DNA of 64,000 bases from CAVTWH01 sp963850915 (GCA_963850915.1 CAWKND010000009.1:1-64000); one strand, 5' to 3'. Shown: positions 1 through 8,944, numbered from the stretch's first letter. The notes: generated by a model not told the origin, from the sequence alone. A program made the numbers and translations.

Positions 1-31
1 GCGTGGACCCGCGGTGATCGACGGTCCACGC
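1..31. terminator. Perfect hairpin downstream of the sugar-transport operon
   Basis: Positions 1-9 (GCGTGGACC) are the exact reverse complement of 23-31, giving a 9-bp GC-rich stem with a 13-base loop. It lies about 80 bases past the stop of the leftward DUF624 gene, so it could end that operon's transcript. No T-tract is visible and the window starts here, so what lies beyond cannot be judged. Confidence 0.4.
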
Positions 32-110
32 CACTGACCGACATCGCCGGGCATGCTCAACCTTGACGGAGCCTCACCCCGAGACAACTCAGGTCCACGG
101 CTGGAGAGCG

Positions 111-665
111 TCAGACCTCCGCCTCCTTCGGCTCCGGTTTCACGTACCCCCGGGCGACGAAGAACCGCTCGAGCAGGTAGCACCACCACAGCAGGATCAG
201 GCCGGGCGCCACGAACACCGCGGGCATGAAGTTCCAGATGGCGACGCCCCCGAGGACCACGGCGATCCCGAGCAGGAACGTCAGGCTGGGCGTCGTCAGC
301 CCCAACGTGAGCCCGTTGCGCACCTGGCGCCAGGTGGGGTTGGTGAAGCGGGCTGCGAGGGGGAGACACCAGAAGACCAGGAGCAGGAGGAAAAGTCCGA
401 CGACAATGAGCGGCACCCAGACCTGGGCCAGCCCGAGAGTGGGCAGGTAGGAGAGCGTGAGGATGCCCACGGCCGCGACCGGGACGGCCAGCAGGCCGAT
501 GACGGTCGCCTGCCTCCAGCTCTGCCGCAAGGCCTTCGTGGCGATGGCCCAGGGGCCTGCGTCCTTGCCCAGGACGTACCGGCGGCACACCTCGTAGGCG
601 ACCACCGTTCCCGCTCCCGCCGTCACGACAAGGCCGAGGCTCACGAGCCAGAACAGGCTGATCAC
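111..665 (-). CDS. DUF624 (YesL-like) membrane protein of a sugar ABC operon
   Basis: A hydrophobic protein of 184 residues from the GTG at 665, with about five predicted membrane segments and a basic/acidic C-terminal tail. The layout fits DUF624 (YesL family), small membrane proteins of unknown function usually coded next to LplABC-type oligosaccharide transporters, as here. Family-like sequence continues upstream of 665 in the same frame (IFRYNPASRLWRILDSLGS, codons back to about 738). That stretch contains no ATG, GTG or TTG before a TGA at 741-743. The true start is therefore missing, hidden by a small indel, or uses a rare codon; starting at 665 would cut into the first membrane segment. 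It is the last gene of the leftward operon, about 70-140 bases after the second permease. Confidence 0.7.
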   Translation of the reverse strand: MISLFWLVSLGLVVTAGAGTVVAYEVCRRYVLGKDAGPWAIATKALRQSWRQATVIGLLAVPVAAVGILTLSYLPTLGLAQVWVPLIVVGLFLLLLVFWCLPLAARFTNPTWRQVRNGLTLGLTTPSLTFLLGIAVVLGGVAIWNFMPAVFVAPGLILLWWCYLLERFFVARGYVKPEPKEAEV

Positions 666-808
666 GATGACGGAGCCGAGTGAGTCCAGGATGCGCCACA
701 GTCGCGACGCGGGGTTGTAACGGAAGATGGTCGGGGCCTTTCAGTGTGCGGAGTTGCGGGTCCTGAGGACGGGGTCGGCCTGCCGCGGTTGGCGGGAGGC
801 CGGCGCCA

Positions 809-1762
809 TCAGCCCTTCACGGAGCCGATCATGAGACCGGACACGAAGTGCTTCTGCAGGAACGGGTAGACGAACAGGATGGGGACGGCCGCCACCATGG
901 TGATCGCCGACCGCAGCGCGATCGGTGTGGTGACCTGCCCGCCAGAGTGCGCGCTGCCCGTGGCGGCCACGGAGTTCATGCCGGCGTTCATCGAGCTCGC
1001 CAGCAGCTTCTGCAACTCGTACTGCAGGGTGGACAACGCCGGATCGCCCGAGTTGTAGAGCAGGGTGTCCAGCCAGGAGTTCCAGCTGCCCACGGCCACG
1101 AACAGACCCACCACGGCCAGCGTGGGCTTGCACAGCGGCATCACGATCTGCCACCACATGCGGAACTCGCCCGCGCCGTCGGCCCGTGCCGACTCGATGA
1201 TCTCCTCGGGGATCGACTTCATGTACGTGCGCAGGATGATCAGGTTGAACGCGCTGATGATCGTCGGCACCCAGTAGGCCTGGAAGCTGTTCAGCATGCC
1301 CAGGTCCTTGATGAGCAGGTAGTTGGGGATCAGCCCGGCGTCGAAGTACATCGTCAGCACGAAGATCAGGGTGATCGGGCGGCGGAAGATGAACTCTTTG
1401 CGGCTGAGCGCGTAGGCGAGCATCGAGGTGAAGAACAGGTTTGTCGCCACCACCACGACCGTCTTCAGGACGCTCATGAAGAACGCATGGTAGATCGTGG
1501 TCATGTTGAACACGACGTTGTAGTTCTGCAGCGAGAAGACCCGAGGCCAGATGCCGATCCCGCCACGGACGGCGTCGTTGCCGTCGTCCAGGGAGATGGC
1601 GAGCGTGTTCAGCAGCGGGTAGATCATGAGCGCCGCGAGGGCCAGCAGGAAGGTCGTGTTGAGCGTCGTGAAGATGATCTGCTCGACCGTCCGCTTGCGA
1701 CGCCGTGACCCGCCTCGTGATGCGCGCCACGCCAGAGGCTTCGCGACAGTGGTGCGTGACAT
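809..1762 (-). CDS. Carbohydrate ABC transporter permease (LplC/MalG type)
   Basis: 317 residues with six membrane segments typical of the MalG/LplC inner-membrane permease. The EAA loop, which docks to the ATPase, is visible around residues 200-220 (EEIIESARADGAGEFRMWWQ). The ATG at 1762 follows a strong AGGAGG site that overlaps the stop region of the upstream permease gene, leaving a gap of only 9 bases, so the two permeases are co-translated. No ATPase gene is present in the window; transporters of this class often share a housekeeping MsmK/UgpC-type ATPase. The likely role is uptake of plant-derived oligosaccharides, given the binding protein and glycosidases nearby. Confidence 0.9.
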   Translation of the reverse strand: MSRTTVAKPLAWRASRGGSRRRKRTVEQIIFTTLNTTFLLALAALMIYPLLNTLAISLDDGNDAVRGGIGIWPRVFSLQNYNVVFNMTTIYHAFFMSVLKTVVVVATNLFFTSMLAYALSRKEFIFRRPITLIFVLTMYFDAGLIPNYLLIKDLGMLNSFQAYWVPTIISAFNLIILRTYMKSIPEEIIESARADGAGEFRMWWQIVMPLCKPTLAVVGLFVAVGSWNSWLDTLLYNSGDPALSTLQYELQKLLASSMNAGMNSVAATGSAHSGGQVTTPIALRSAITMVAAVPILFVYPFLQKHFVSGLMIGSVKG

Positions 1763-1771
1763 GAAGTCCTC

Positions 1772-2824
1772 CTAGAACAGCGTCTCTTGGTTGAGGCGTT
1801 TGGCCGCTAGGTTCGCCGAGCCCACCAGGATGACGGCGACGATGGTCTTGAAGATGCCCGCGACGACGGCGAGGCTGTAGTTGCCCAGCTGGTAGCCATA
1901 GCGCAGCACGAAGACGTCGATGGTCTCGGACTTGTCGGACACCAGGCCGTTGCCGAGGAAGTACGGCAGCTCGAAGTTCGTGGACAGGATCCAGCCGCTG
2001 TTGATGATGAGCAGCACGACGATCGTGGGCCTGATGCTCGGGAGCGTGATGCTGAACATCTTGCGATAGCGGCCTGCTCCGTCGACCTCGGCGGCCTCGT
2101 ACAGGCCCGGGTCGATCGCAGTGATCGCGGCCAGGTAGAGGATCGTGTTCCAGCCCAGCTCCTTCCACAGGTTCGTCCCGGCGACGATCCCCCAGAAGTA
2201 GTTCGGCTGGGTCAGGAACAGGACCGGATGGTCGACGAGGTGCAGGTTCATGAGGCCCTGGTTGATGAACCCGCCGGAGGAGGGCAGCGAGAGCGCCACC
2301 GATGCCAGGCTCGCCACGATCACCCAGCTGAGGAAGTGGGGCATGTACGTGATGTTCTGCAGGATCCGCTTGACCGGCAGGTTCTTGACCTCGTTCAGCA
2401 GCAGCGCCAGGACGATGGCCCCGAAGGTCCCGACGATCAGGGTCAGGACCGACTGTCCCATCGTGTTGACCACGACCCGGCGGAACCGTTCACCGTTGAC
2501 ACCGGTGAACAGGTTGTGGAAGTTTTTGAGGCCCACCCACTGCTGGTTCCAGATGCTGCCGCGACCCGGCTTGTAGTGCTGGAAGGCGATCGCCCAGCCG
2601 TAGACCGGGACGTACTTGAACAGGATCTGGTACATCAGCAGCGGGACGGACATCGCGAGCAGGGCTCGCTGCGCCCAGACCCTTTCCCAGGTGATCTTGC
2701 GCTTGGGAACCTTCGCTGCGTTCTTTCGGGCCTTGCGCTTCTGGGCACGCGAGCTGCTCGCGGGCTCCGGGGCCGGTTCGAGCCCGGTGGCGGTCACAGG
2801 GGTGCTGACCGTGGTGTCCGTCAT
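1772..2824 (-). CDS. Carbohydrate ABC transporter permease (LplB/UgpA type)
   Basis: 350 residues. A long charged, Lys/Arg-rich cytoplasmic N-terminus (about 60 residues) is followed by six membrane segments. The EAA motif is clear near residues 245-265 (LYEAAEVDGAGRYRKMFSI). It pairs with the downstream LplC-type permease to form the channel. The start ATG at 2824 has a GAGG site about 9 bases upstream. An 11-bp perfect hairpin lies between this gene and the binding-protein gene, which could lower permease expression relative to the binding protein. Confidence 0.9.
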   Translation of the reverse strand: MTDTTVSTPVTATGLEPAPEPASSSRAQKRKARKNAAKVPKRKITWERVWAQRALLAMSVPLLMYQILFKYVPVYGWAIAFQHYKPGRGSIWNQQWVGLKNFHNLFTGVNGERFRRVVVNTMGQSVLTLIVGTFGAIVLALLLNEVKNLPVKRILQNITYMPHFLSWVIVASLASVALSLPSSGGFINQGLMNLHLVDHPVLFLTQPNYFWGIVAGTNLWKELGWNTILYLAAITAIDPGLYEAAEVDGAGRYRKMFSITLPSIRPTIVVLLIINSGWILSTNFELPYFLGNGLVSDKSETIDVFVLRYGYQLGNYSLAVVAGIFKTIVAVILVGSANLAAKRLNQETLF

Positions 2825-2867
2825 CTGTCCAACCTCGTCAGGAGCAGTGGGTGGTAATCGAGAACGC

Positions 2868-2901
2868 GTCGTGGTGGGGGGCGCACGCCGCCCACCACGA
2901 C
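2868..2901. promoter_or_regulatory. Intercistronic hairpin between binding-protein and permease genes
   Basis: GTCGTGGTGGG at 2868-2878 is the exact reverse complement of CCCACCACGAC at 2891-2901, an 11-bp stem with a 12-base loop. It sits 14 bases after the binding-protein stop. In many sugar ABC operons such a hairpin stabilises the upstream mRNA or partly terminates transcription, so that the binding protein outnumbers the permeases. That role is inferred here. Confidence 0.5.
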
Positions 2902-2914
2902 TGCTCGCAGACTG

Positions 2915-4609
2915 TTACCAGTTGGCCAGACGGTCCTTGATGCCAGCGTTGACTGCGTCCTCGTACACCTTGACGTCGACCTTGTGGATGGAGTCGACGT
3001 AGGCCTGCCAGTTCTTGTCGAAGTCGGCGGGCTTGCCGGCGATGACCTTCGGCAGGTTCTGCACGCTGGTGTCGGTCAGCTGCTGGTTGACCTGGTTGGC
3101 GTCGTCGGAGAGCTTGATGTTCCACGCCGGGTAGTACTTGGGGTTCTCCGGCGCCTTGTTCATGAAGTCAAGCCAGGTCTTCTTGTTGCCGTACTTCGCC
3201 ATGAAGTTCTTGTCGTAGTCGCTCAGCGTCGCGTAGAACTCGGCGGGCTGGTCGTCGGGGCTGTAGGCGTTGCCGTCGGAGAACTTGCCCTGGTGCTTGG
3301 GCAGCATGTCGAGCAGCGCGTCGAGACGGTTGTGGGAACGCCAGGTGATGTCCTTGTAGTTGTTGCGCTGCTCATCCGTGCGGGAGAAGACGCCGTCGGC
3401 GCCGACCTGGTAGTCCTCGCCAGCGATGCCCCAGGAGAGCGTCTTCTGCCACTCCTCGCTGAGCATGGTGTCGAGGAACTTCAGTGCCTTATTCGGCTGC
3501 TTGCTGGAGACCGAGACGCCAAACCCCTGGTTGATGTTCATGACGGCGCGGTCGGCGTACCAGGGCGTCACCCCGTCGTAGACGGGCATGACGGGCACGT
3601 AGGTGTCCTCGTCCTTGTGGGCGCTCTGGAGCGACTGGGTGGCGGTCCCGAAGTCCCAGCCCTGGTCGTGCATGCCGAGGACGGTGCCGGTGGCCAGCTT
3701 CGCGGTGTACTGGTCGTACGTCAGGGCGAAGGACTCGCGGTCGACGAGACCCGCGTTGTACTGCTGGTTGAGGACCTTGTAGAAGTTCTTCGAGACGTCC
3801 TTGTCGGCGTAGATCGACGCGTGGTTGTTGCTGTCGACGATGACGCCACCGTTGTTCGGGGAGCCTGCCAGCAGCGCCGGCGGGTTGGTCATGCCCCACT
3901 CACGGCCCTTGGACGCCAGAATCTCGAAGCCGATGGTCGGGGCGCCGTTGGTCTGGGGGTGCTTCGCCTTGTAGTCCGAGATGAGCTGGAAGTAGCGGTC
4001 GAGCGTCATGTTGCTGAGGTCCGGGTAGCCGGCGTCCGCGAGCACACGCTTCTGGATCCAGAACGCGGGACCGTAGTAGGTGCCGCCGGTGACCTCACCG
4101 TAGAAGCGGTTGTAGTTCGGGAAGATGTACAGGCCCTTGTCCACCTCATCGCCCGAGTAACTCATCTTCTTGATGTCGTCCTTGACGTGCGCGGCGAGGT
4201 TGGGGTAGGCCCCCGTCTTCAGCATGTCGTCCAGGCGCCGGAGAGCGCCGCCCTCCAGGAAACGCTGCTTCAGGTCGCCGGTGCCGATGAGGTCGGGGTA
4301 CTGACCGCCCGCGAGCATGACACCGATCTTCTGGTCCTCGTTGTCCGGCGTGACGATCTCGTACTTGAGGGTGACACCGAGCTTGTCCTTGAGCAGCTTG
4401 GTGATCTTGTTGTCCGGTGCAGGGGCCTGCTGGGCCGACGTGATCCAGACCGAGAGCGTCGTCGGGTTGCTGGGGCTCAGCGTGTCCGACTTGTCCGCGG
4501 GTTTGTCCGGCGAGCAGGCAGCCAGGGCGACGAGTGCCGTGGCCGCGGCGGCCACCGTGAGCCGCCGCCCGGTCCCGCGCAGGAGGCCGAGTCTGAGGTC
4601 GCGCTTCAT
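2915..4609 (-). CDS. Extracellular sugar-binding lipoprotein (LplA-like family 1 SBP)
   Basis: 564 residues from the ATG at 4609, preceded by GAGGAG. The N-terminus has a twin Arg/Lys-rich start, a hydrophobic stretch and a lipobox LVALAAC at about residues 27-33, so the mature protein should be a lipid-anchored surface protein starting at Cys. The rest matches the large LplA/YtcQ-type solute-binding proteins for oligosaccharides, which are longer than MalE. An in-frame start farther upstream (to 4705) would place the lipobox too deep and lacks a good ribosome site. It heads the leftward transport operon, divergent from the glycosidase genes. The ligand is probably an arabinose- or xylose-containing oligosaccharide, inferred only from neighbours. 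Confidence 0.9.
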   Translation of the reverse strand: MKRDLRLGLLRGTGRRLTVAAAATALVALAACSPDKPADKSDTLSPSNPTTLSVWITSAQQAPAPDNKITKLLKDKLGVTLKYEIVTPDNEDQKIGVMLAGGQYPDLIGTGDLKQRFLEGGALRRLDDMLKTGAYPNLAAHVKDDIKKMSYSGDEVDKGLYIFPNYNRFYGEVTGGTYYGPAFWIQKRVLADAGYPDLSNMTLDRYFQLISDYKAKHPQTNGAPTIGFEILASKGREWGMTNPPALLAGSPNNGGVIVDSNNHASIYADKDVSKNFYKVLNQQYNAGLVDRESFALTYDQYTAKLATGTVLGMHDQGWDFGTATQSLQSAHKDEDTYVPVMPVYDGVTPWYADRAVMNINQGFGVSVSSKQPNKALKFLDTMLSEEWQKTLSWGIAGEDYQVGADGVFSRTDEQRNNYKDITWRSHNRLDALLDMLPKHQGKFSDGNAYSPDDQPAEFYATLSDYDKNFMAKYGNKKTWLDFMNKAPENPKYYPAWNIKLSDDANQVNQQLTDTSVQNLPKVIAGKPADFDKNWQAYVDSIHKVDVKVYEDAVNAGIKDRLANW

Positions 4610-4736
4610 GTATCTCCTCACTGAGAACTGTCCGGAGGTCTCTCCTTGGACGTTGGAGAAAATGTCCGGGCGATGTTGACCGGAAGCTGTGCGCTGCGGA
4701 CGCAAATTCGGCCTCGCGTCTTAATCCCGGCGTGAT

Positions 4737-4748
4737 TTTAGCGTTAAA
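4737..4748. promoter_or_regulatory. Probable LacI-family operator in the divergent sugar promoter region
   Basis: TTTAGCGTTAAA is an imperfect palindrome with the central CG and flanking TTTA/TAAA typical of LacI-family operators. It lies in the 223-bp gap between the divergent binding-protein gene and the GH95 remnant, in an AT-richer patch that stands out from the GC-rich surroundings. Binding by the LacI-type regulator coded at 5942-6946 would let one protein control both directions. Confidence 0.55.
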
Positions 4749-4832
4749 GTAGAGAGGCGATCGGGTTCCGTCAAGCCCCGCGCACGAACCGAGACTCCGC
4801 CGTGACGTCCCGGTCCACACGCAAGGAGCCGC

Positions 4833-5712
4833 ATGCGCCACACCCTCCAGAACGACGCCCCCGCCGACGGGTTTGCCGACTGCTACCTGCTCGGTAACGG
4901 TGCCCTGGGCGCCGCCGTTCACGGCCGCCCGGGCACCGAGCGTCTCGACCTCAACCTCGACACGCTCTGGTCCGGGGGGCCCGCCGCCCTCGGGGTCTGG
5001 TGCGACCCGGGAGACGTGGCGCCGCTGCGAGGCGCGCGCCGCGCTGGGAAGGCTGCGTGCGCCCGCGACGTTCGGCGGCGTCCGGGGAGAGTGGGCGGAC
5101 GACCTCGAGCCGCAGGAGCTCGGGCATCGGCACCTGTCTCACCTCTACGGAGTCTTTCCCGGCAGCCGGTGGACCGCCGCCGAACCGGACGAGGAGGTCG
5201 AGGCGTCACGCGCGGCGCTCTCGCTGCGCCTTGCCGAAGGCTCCGGCTACACCGGGTGGAGCCAGGCGTGGGTGTTGTGTCTCGCCGCGCGACTGCGTGA
5301 CGGGGCGCTCGCCGAGCGCGCGATCGCGACGCTGCTCGGCCCGCTGTCGTCCCACTCGCTGCTCGACCTGCACCCGCTCGAGGGGTGGCCCGGCGGAGCG
5401 GTCTTCCAGATCGACGGGAACCTCGGCGCGGTCGCCGGCATCGCCGAGCTCTTGGTGCAGTCCCACCACGAGGTCGTCACGATCCTGCCGGCCTTGCCGG
5501 GCGGATGGCCATCGGGAAAGGCACGCGGACTGCGCGTCCGGGGCGGTGACGCCGTCGATCTCGAGTGGCGGGACGGGGTGCTGTCGAGCCTGGTGCTCCA
5601 CGCCTCGGCGACGCGCGGGGTGACCATCGACGTGCCCGGAGACGGGCCGGTGCGTATCAGGCGCCGGGTGTCGCTGCGCGCCGGCGAGACGGTGACCGTG
5701 GTGGCGCCGTAG
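4833..5712 (+). pseudogene. GH95 glycoside hydrolase remnant (alpha-L-fucosidase/galactosidase family), internally deleted
   Basis: The first 50 residues (from the ATG at 4833; LLGNGALGAAVHG, LNLDTLWSGGP) match the N-terminus of GH95 enzymes. About 230 residues matching the GH95 C-terminal half follow in another frame from about 5030 (GHRHLSHLYGVFPG, GWSQAW, FQIDGNLG) to the stop at 5710-5712. GH95 enzymes are usually about 750 residues, so roughly 480 residues, including much of the catalytic (alpha/alpha)6 barrel, are gone, and a further small frame slip lies near 5030. The product cannot be a normal enzyme. The active ancestor would have removed L-fucose or L-galactose branches from plant glycans. 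The stop codon lies inside a short tandem repeat. Confidence 0.8.
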
Positions 5713-5768
5713 GCCGGGGGTGGTGGCGCCGTAGGCCGGGGGGTGGTGGCGCCGTAGGCCCGGGGATG
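5701..5768 (+). repeat. Three tandem copies of a 22-23 bp GC-rich unit
   Basis: The unit GTGGCGCCGTAGGCCGGGGG plus TG occurs at 5701-5722, 5723-5745 and 5746-5768 with one or two base differences. The first copy contains the stop codon of the GH95 remnant (TAG), so the array extends from the last codons into the gap. It looks like recent slippage duplication; no function is evident. Confidence 0.75.
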
Positions 5769-5842
5769 GTGCCGGCCCCCCACTGGGTCACCAGACGTTC
5801 TCCCCCGTCACGCTCGTTAGACGCACTTTGCCAAGCAACATT

Positions 5843-5852
5843 TTATCGATAA
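5843..5852. promoter_or_regulatory. Perfect palindrome upstream of the lacI-type gene, likely operator
   Basis: TTATCGATAA is a perfect 10-bp palindrome with a central CG, in an AT-rich patch about 90 bases upstream of the regulator start. This is the usual place and form of a LacI-family self-regulatory operator. It differs from the site at 4737 but keeps the TTA/TAA arms and the CG centre. Confidence 0.45.
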
Positions 5853-5941
5853 TATGGCGGCGCCCCCGCGGTGTGGCCGGGCGGCGAGCCTCTCGTCAGA
5901 GGCTGCTGGGCTGGCGAAACGTGGCGCAAAGGAGAATACAC

Positions 5942-6946
5942 ATGGTGAGGATGGCGGACGTCGCCCGTGAGGCGGGCGTCTCGGTCATGACCGTGTCGAA
6001 CGTCCTCAACGAGCGCCTCCCGGTCGGCGAGCCGACGCGTGCCCGTGTCATGGCCGCCGTCGAGGCTCTAGGGTACGAGGTCAACCTGACCGCGCGACAC
6101 CTGCGCGCGGGACGGACCGACACGGTCGCCTTCATCGTGCCCAGCTTCCACGACTACTTCGGTGAGATCGCCGACCAGATCGCGCCGCTGATCGAGGCCG
6201 AGGGGCGGCACCTCGTCCTTGAGCGGACGAGCGCCAGCCCGGAGGATGAGATGGCGGCGCTGACCGTTGCGCGACTCCAGTTCTACGACGGCGTCCTGCT
6301 GTCCGTCGCCGGCCTCGACCGCGACCAGCTGGACCGCGTGCGCACCTCCAAGCCGATCGTGCTGCTCGGCGAGCGTGACGTGCCCGACCGCTTCAACCAC
6401 GTCCGGCTGGCGAACGAAGAGGGCGCCCGCCTCGCGACGGCGCACATGATCGAGCACGGCTCGCGGCGCATCCTCGCGCTGGGCTGCACGTTCGACACCG
6501 CGCACATGATGACGTCGGACCGCCGCCTTGGCTGGGAGCGCGCACTTCGCGACGCCGGCCTCGACGTCGACGCACGCTATGTGGTGCCCGTCTCCGACTA
6601 CACGTCGGCGGATGCACGCGATGCCCTGCTCGACGTCATCGCGTCCGGTCTGCCCTTCGACGGCGTCTTCGCCGTCACCGACGTCATCGCGCTCGGCGCC
6701 GTCGCGGCCCTGGCAGAGAGCGGGCTTCGTGTGCCCGTCGATGTCCAGCTCGCCGGGTTCGACAACCTCGACCTGGCGAGCTTCGTCCCGCCCGGCCTCA
6801 CCTCCGTCGATGCGAACCATGAAGGTGTCGCCGAGACCGCGGTGGGTCTGCTGCACCGGCAGATGGCGGGCTGGACAGGCCCGGCCGAGCACGTCGTCGC
6901 GCCCGTCCGTCTCGTGGTGCGTGGCTCCACCCGCGGTGGCGCGTAG
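5942..6946 (+). CDS. LacI-family transcriptional regulator
   Basis: 334 residues from the ATG at 5942, which follows a clear AAGGAG site; in-frame sequence reaches farther upstream but lacks a comparable site. Residues 4-24 form the classic LacI helix-turn-helix (MADVAREAGVSVMTVSNVLN), followed by the hinge helix (residues about 50-60) and a periplasmic-binding-protein-like sugar-sensing domain (TDTVAFIVPSF onward). It probably represses the flanking transport and glycosidase genes and is relieved by a pentose-containing sugar. Two candidate operators lie at 4737-4748 and 5843-5852. The inducer cannot be read from the sequence. Confidence 0.92.
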   Translation: MVRMADVAREAGVSVMTVSNVLNERLPVGEPTRARVMAAVEALGYEVNLTARHLRAGRTDTVAFIVPSFHDYFGEIADQIAPLIEAEGRHLVLERTSASPEDEMAALTVARLQFYDGVLLSVAGLDRDQLDRVRTSKPIVLLGERDVPDRFNHVRLANEEGARLATAHMIEHGSRRILALGCTFDTAHMMTSDRRLGWERALRDAGLDVDARYVVPVSDYTSADARDALLDVIASGLPFDGVFAVTDVIALGAVAALAESGLRVPVDVQLAGFDNLDLASFVPPGLTSVDANHEGVAETAVGLLHRQMAGWTGPAEHVVAPVRLVVRGSTRGGA

Positions 6947-7013
6947 GGCCGTGCGCTCGCGTGCGGAACGCCGCGCGCCCCTCCAGCCCGAATCGGTCGA
7001 AGGAAACCATGCT

Positions 7014-8918
7014 GTGAGCACCTCTGCGCGCGCTTCCGCCTTGCGCGCCGTGCCCGCATCCCCGATCGCCGGGACGCGGCACCGGCCGCTGCCGATCCCG
7101 TCCGTGCGCCTTGTCGGTGGCCCGCTGGCAGCCTGGCAGCAGCGCAACGGCGAGGCCACCATCCCGCACTGCATCGAGCAGCTGGAGGTCTCCGGTGTCC
7201 TCGACAACTTCCGCCGGCTCCTCGGGGAGTCGGACGCGCAGTTCCGCGGCCTCGTGTTCGCCGACTCCGACCTCTACAAGGTGATCGAGGCCGTCGCGTG
7301 GGAGATCGGCCGCACCGGCACGCGCGCGTTCGACTCATGGCTCGACGACGTCATCACCCTGGTGGCACGCGTGCAAGAGCCGTCCGGGTACGTGGACACG
7401 TGGATCCAGGGCGTCGCACCGGAGAAGAAGTTCGCGGCGCTCGAGTGGACGCACGAGATGTACCTCGCCGGGCACCTCATCCAGGCGGCCGTCGCACTGG
7501 CGCGCGCCGACGGACGCACCGACCTGCTCGACGTCGCCCGCCGTCTGGCCGACCTGCTCGTCGAGCGGTTCGGTCCCGGGGGCGAGGACGGGATCTGCGG
7601 ACACCCCGAGATCGAGACGGCCCTGGTGGAGCTGTACCGGCTGGCGGGCGAGCGCAGGTGGCTGGACCTCGCATCCAGAATGATCGACCTGCGCGGCCAC
7701 GGCCTGCTGCCCGCCGGGTCGCTCGGAGCGCACTACTTCCAGGACCACCGCCCGGTGCGCGAGTCGACGGCCGCCGTCGGACACGCCGTCCGGCAGCTCT
7801 ACCTGAACGCCGGCGTGACCGACGTGTTCATCGAGACCGGCGACGGCTCCCTGCTGCGGGCCATGGACGCCCAGTGGGACAGCGCGCACGACCGCAAGAT
7901 GTACCTCTCGGGCGCGTTCGGGTCCCGCCACCGCGACGAGGCGTTCGGCGACGACTACGAGCTGCCGTCCGAGCGGGCCTACGCCGAGACGTGCGCCACC
8001 GTCGCCGACCTGCTGTGGACCTGGCGGATGCTGCTGGCCGACGGCGGCGCCGGCGCCGCCCGGTACGCGGAGACCATCGAGCGAGAAGTTCACAACGCGC
8101 TCGCGGCCGCCGTGGACGCGACCGGCACCCGGTTCTTCTACGCCAACCCGCTGCAGCAGCGGCGCGACCACCACTCGGAGGAGAACGCGCCCCGCGAGCG
8201 GGCGCCCTGGTACGCGTGCGCCTGCTGCCCACCGAACATCGCCCGCACCGTCGCTGCGCTGAGCGCCTACCTCGCCACCGTCACCGATGGCGCGCTCTGG
8301 CTCCACCAGCTCGCCGATGCGGAAATCGACCTGCCCGCCGAGCTCGGAACGGGCACGGTCCGGATGGTCACCGGCTACCCCGCCGACGGGCGGGTCGAGA
8401 TCCGCGTCGAGGGCGACGTCGTCCCCGGCGCCGAGCTGTCCGTGCGCATCCCCGGATGGTCGCCGCGCTCCACCGTGGTGGGCCCCGACGGCGCTCGCGA
8501 GCGCGATGGCGACGGGTACGCCCGGGTGCCGCTGGAGCCGGGCGCCCGCTACGTGCTCGACCTCGACCTGACGCCGCGGCTGACCACCGCCCATCACCGC
8601 GTCGACGCGCTGCGCGCAGCGGTGGCCGTCGAACGGGGACCAGTTGTCTACTGCGTCGAGCAGGCGGACCTGGATGCACCGTTGGACGTCGACGACCTCG
8701 CGGTCCTGCCCGCGCCGATCACCGTCGGCGAGCGCGACACGCTCGTCCTGAGGTGCCGCGTGATCAACGCCGCGGACGGCCTCTACGGCCCCGACACCGC
8801 CACCGAGCTCGGCGACGAGCACACGGTGACAGCGATCCCGTTCTCGACCTGGGGCAACCGCGCCCCCGGCCCGATGCGGGTCTGGCTTCCGCGAGCCCCT
8901 CGCCGAGGCCTGCAATGA
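7014..8918 (+). CDS. GH127 beta-L-arabinofuranosidase
   Basis: 634 residues from the GTG at 7014, with AAGGA upstream; the nearby ATG at 7009 runs into a stop after two codons. The protein matches GH127 (HypBA1-type), which releases beta-linked L-arabinofuranose from plant hydroxyproline-rich glycoproteins or arabinan. It begins with the family's IPSVRL start region, has an (alpha/alpha)6 barrel and, near residues 403-409, the Cys-rich motif YACACCPPN that carries the nucleophile Cys and zinc ligands. No signal peptide is visible, so it should act inside the cell on imported oligosaccharides. Its stop overlaps a possible ATG of the GH51 gene (ATGA), indicating an operon. Confidence 0.9.
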   Translation: MSTSARASALRAVPASPIAGTRHRPLPIPSVRLVGGPLAAWQQRNGEATIPHCIEQLEVSGVLDNFRRLLGESDAQFRGLVFADSDLYKVIEAVAWEIGRTGTRAFDSWLDDVITLVARVQEPSGYVDTWIQGVAPEKKFAALEWTHEMYLAGHLIQAAVALARADGRTDLLDVARRLADLLVERFGPGGEDGICGHPEIETALVELYRLAGERRWLDLASRMIDLRGHGLLPAGSLGAHYFQDHRPVRESTAAVGHAVRQLYLNAGVTDVFIETGDGSLLRAMDAQWDSAHDRKMYLSGAFGSRHRDEAFGDDYELPSERAYAETCATVADLLWTWRMLLADGGAGAARYAETIEREVHNALAAAVDATGTRFFYANPLQQRRDHHSEENAPRERAPWYACACCPPNIARTVAALSAYLATVTDGALWLHQLADAEIDLPAELGTGTVRMVTGYPADGRVEIRVEGDVVPGAELSVRIPGWSPRSTVVGPDGARERDGDGYARVPLEPGARYVLDLDLTPRLTTAHHRVDALRAAVAVERGPVVYCVEQADLDAPLDVDDLAVLPAPITVGERDTLVLRCRVINAADGLYGPDTATELGDEHTVTAIPFSTWGNRAPGPMRVWLPRAPRRGLQ

Positions 8919-8944
8919 CGGACCACGCAACTGATGGGAAGACA

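Noticed and set aside
2984..4624. Long plus-strand frame opposite the sugar-binding protein gene, and similar antisense frames across the NRPS genes
   Set aside because: High third-position GC makes long shadow frames common. These lack ribosome sites and recognisable domains, and the opposite strand codes well-supported proteins.
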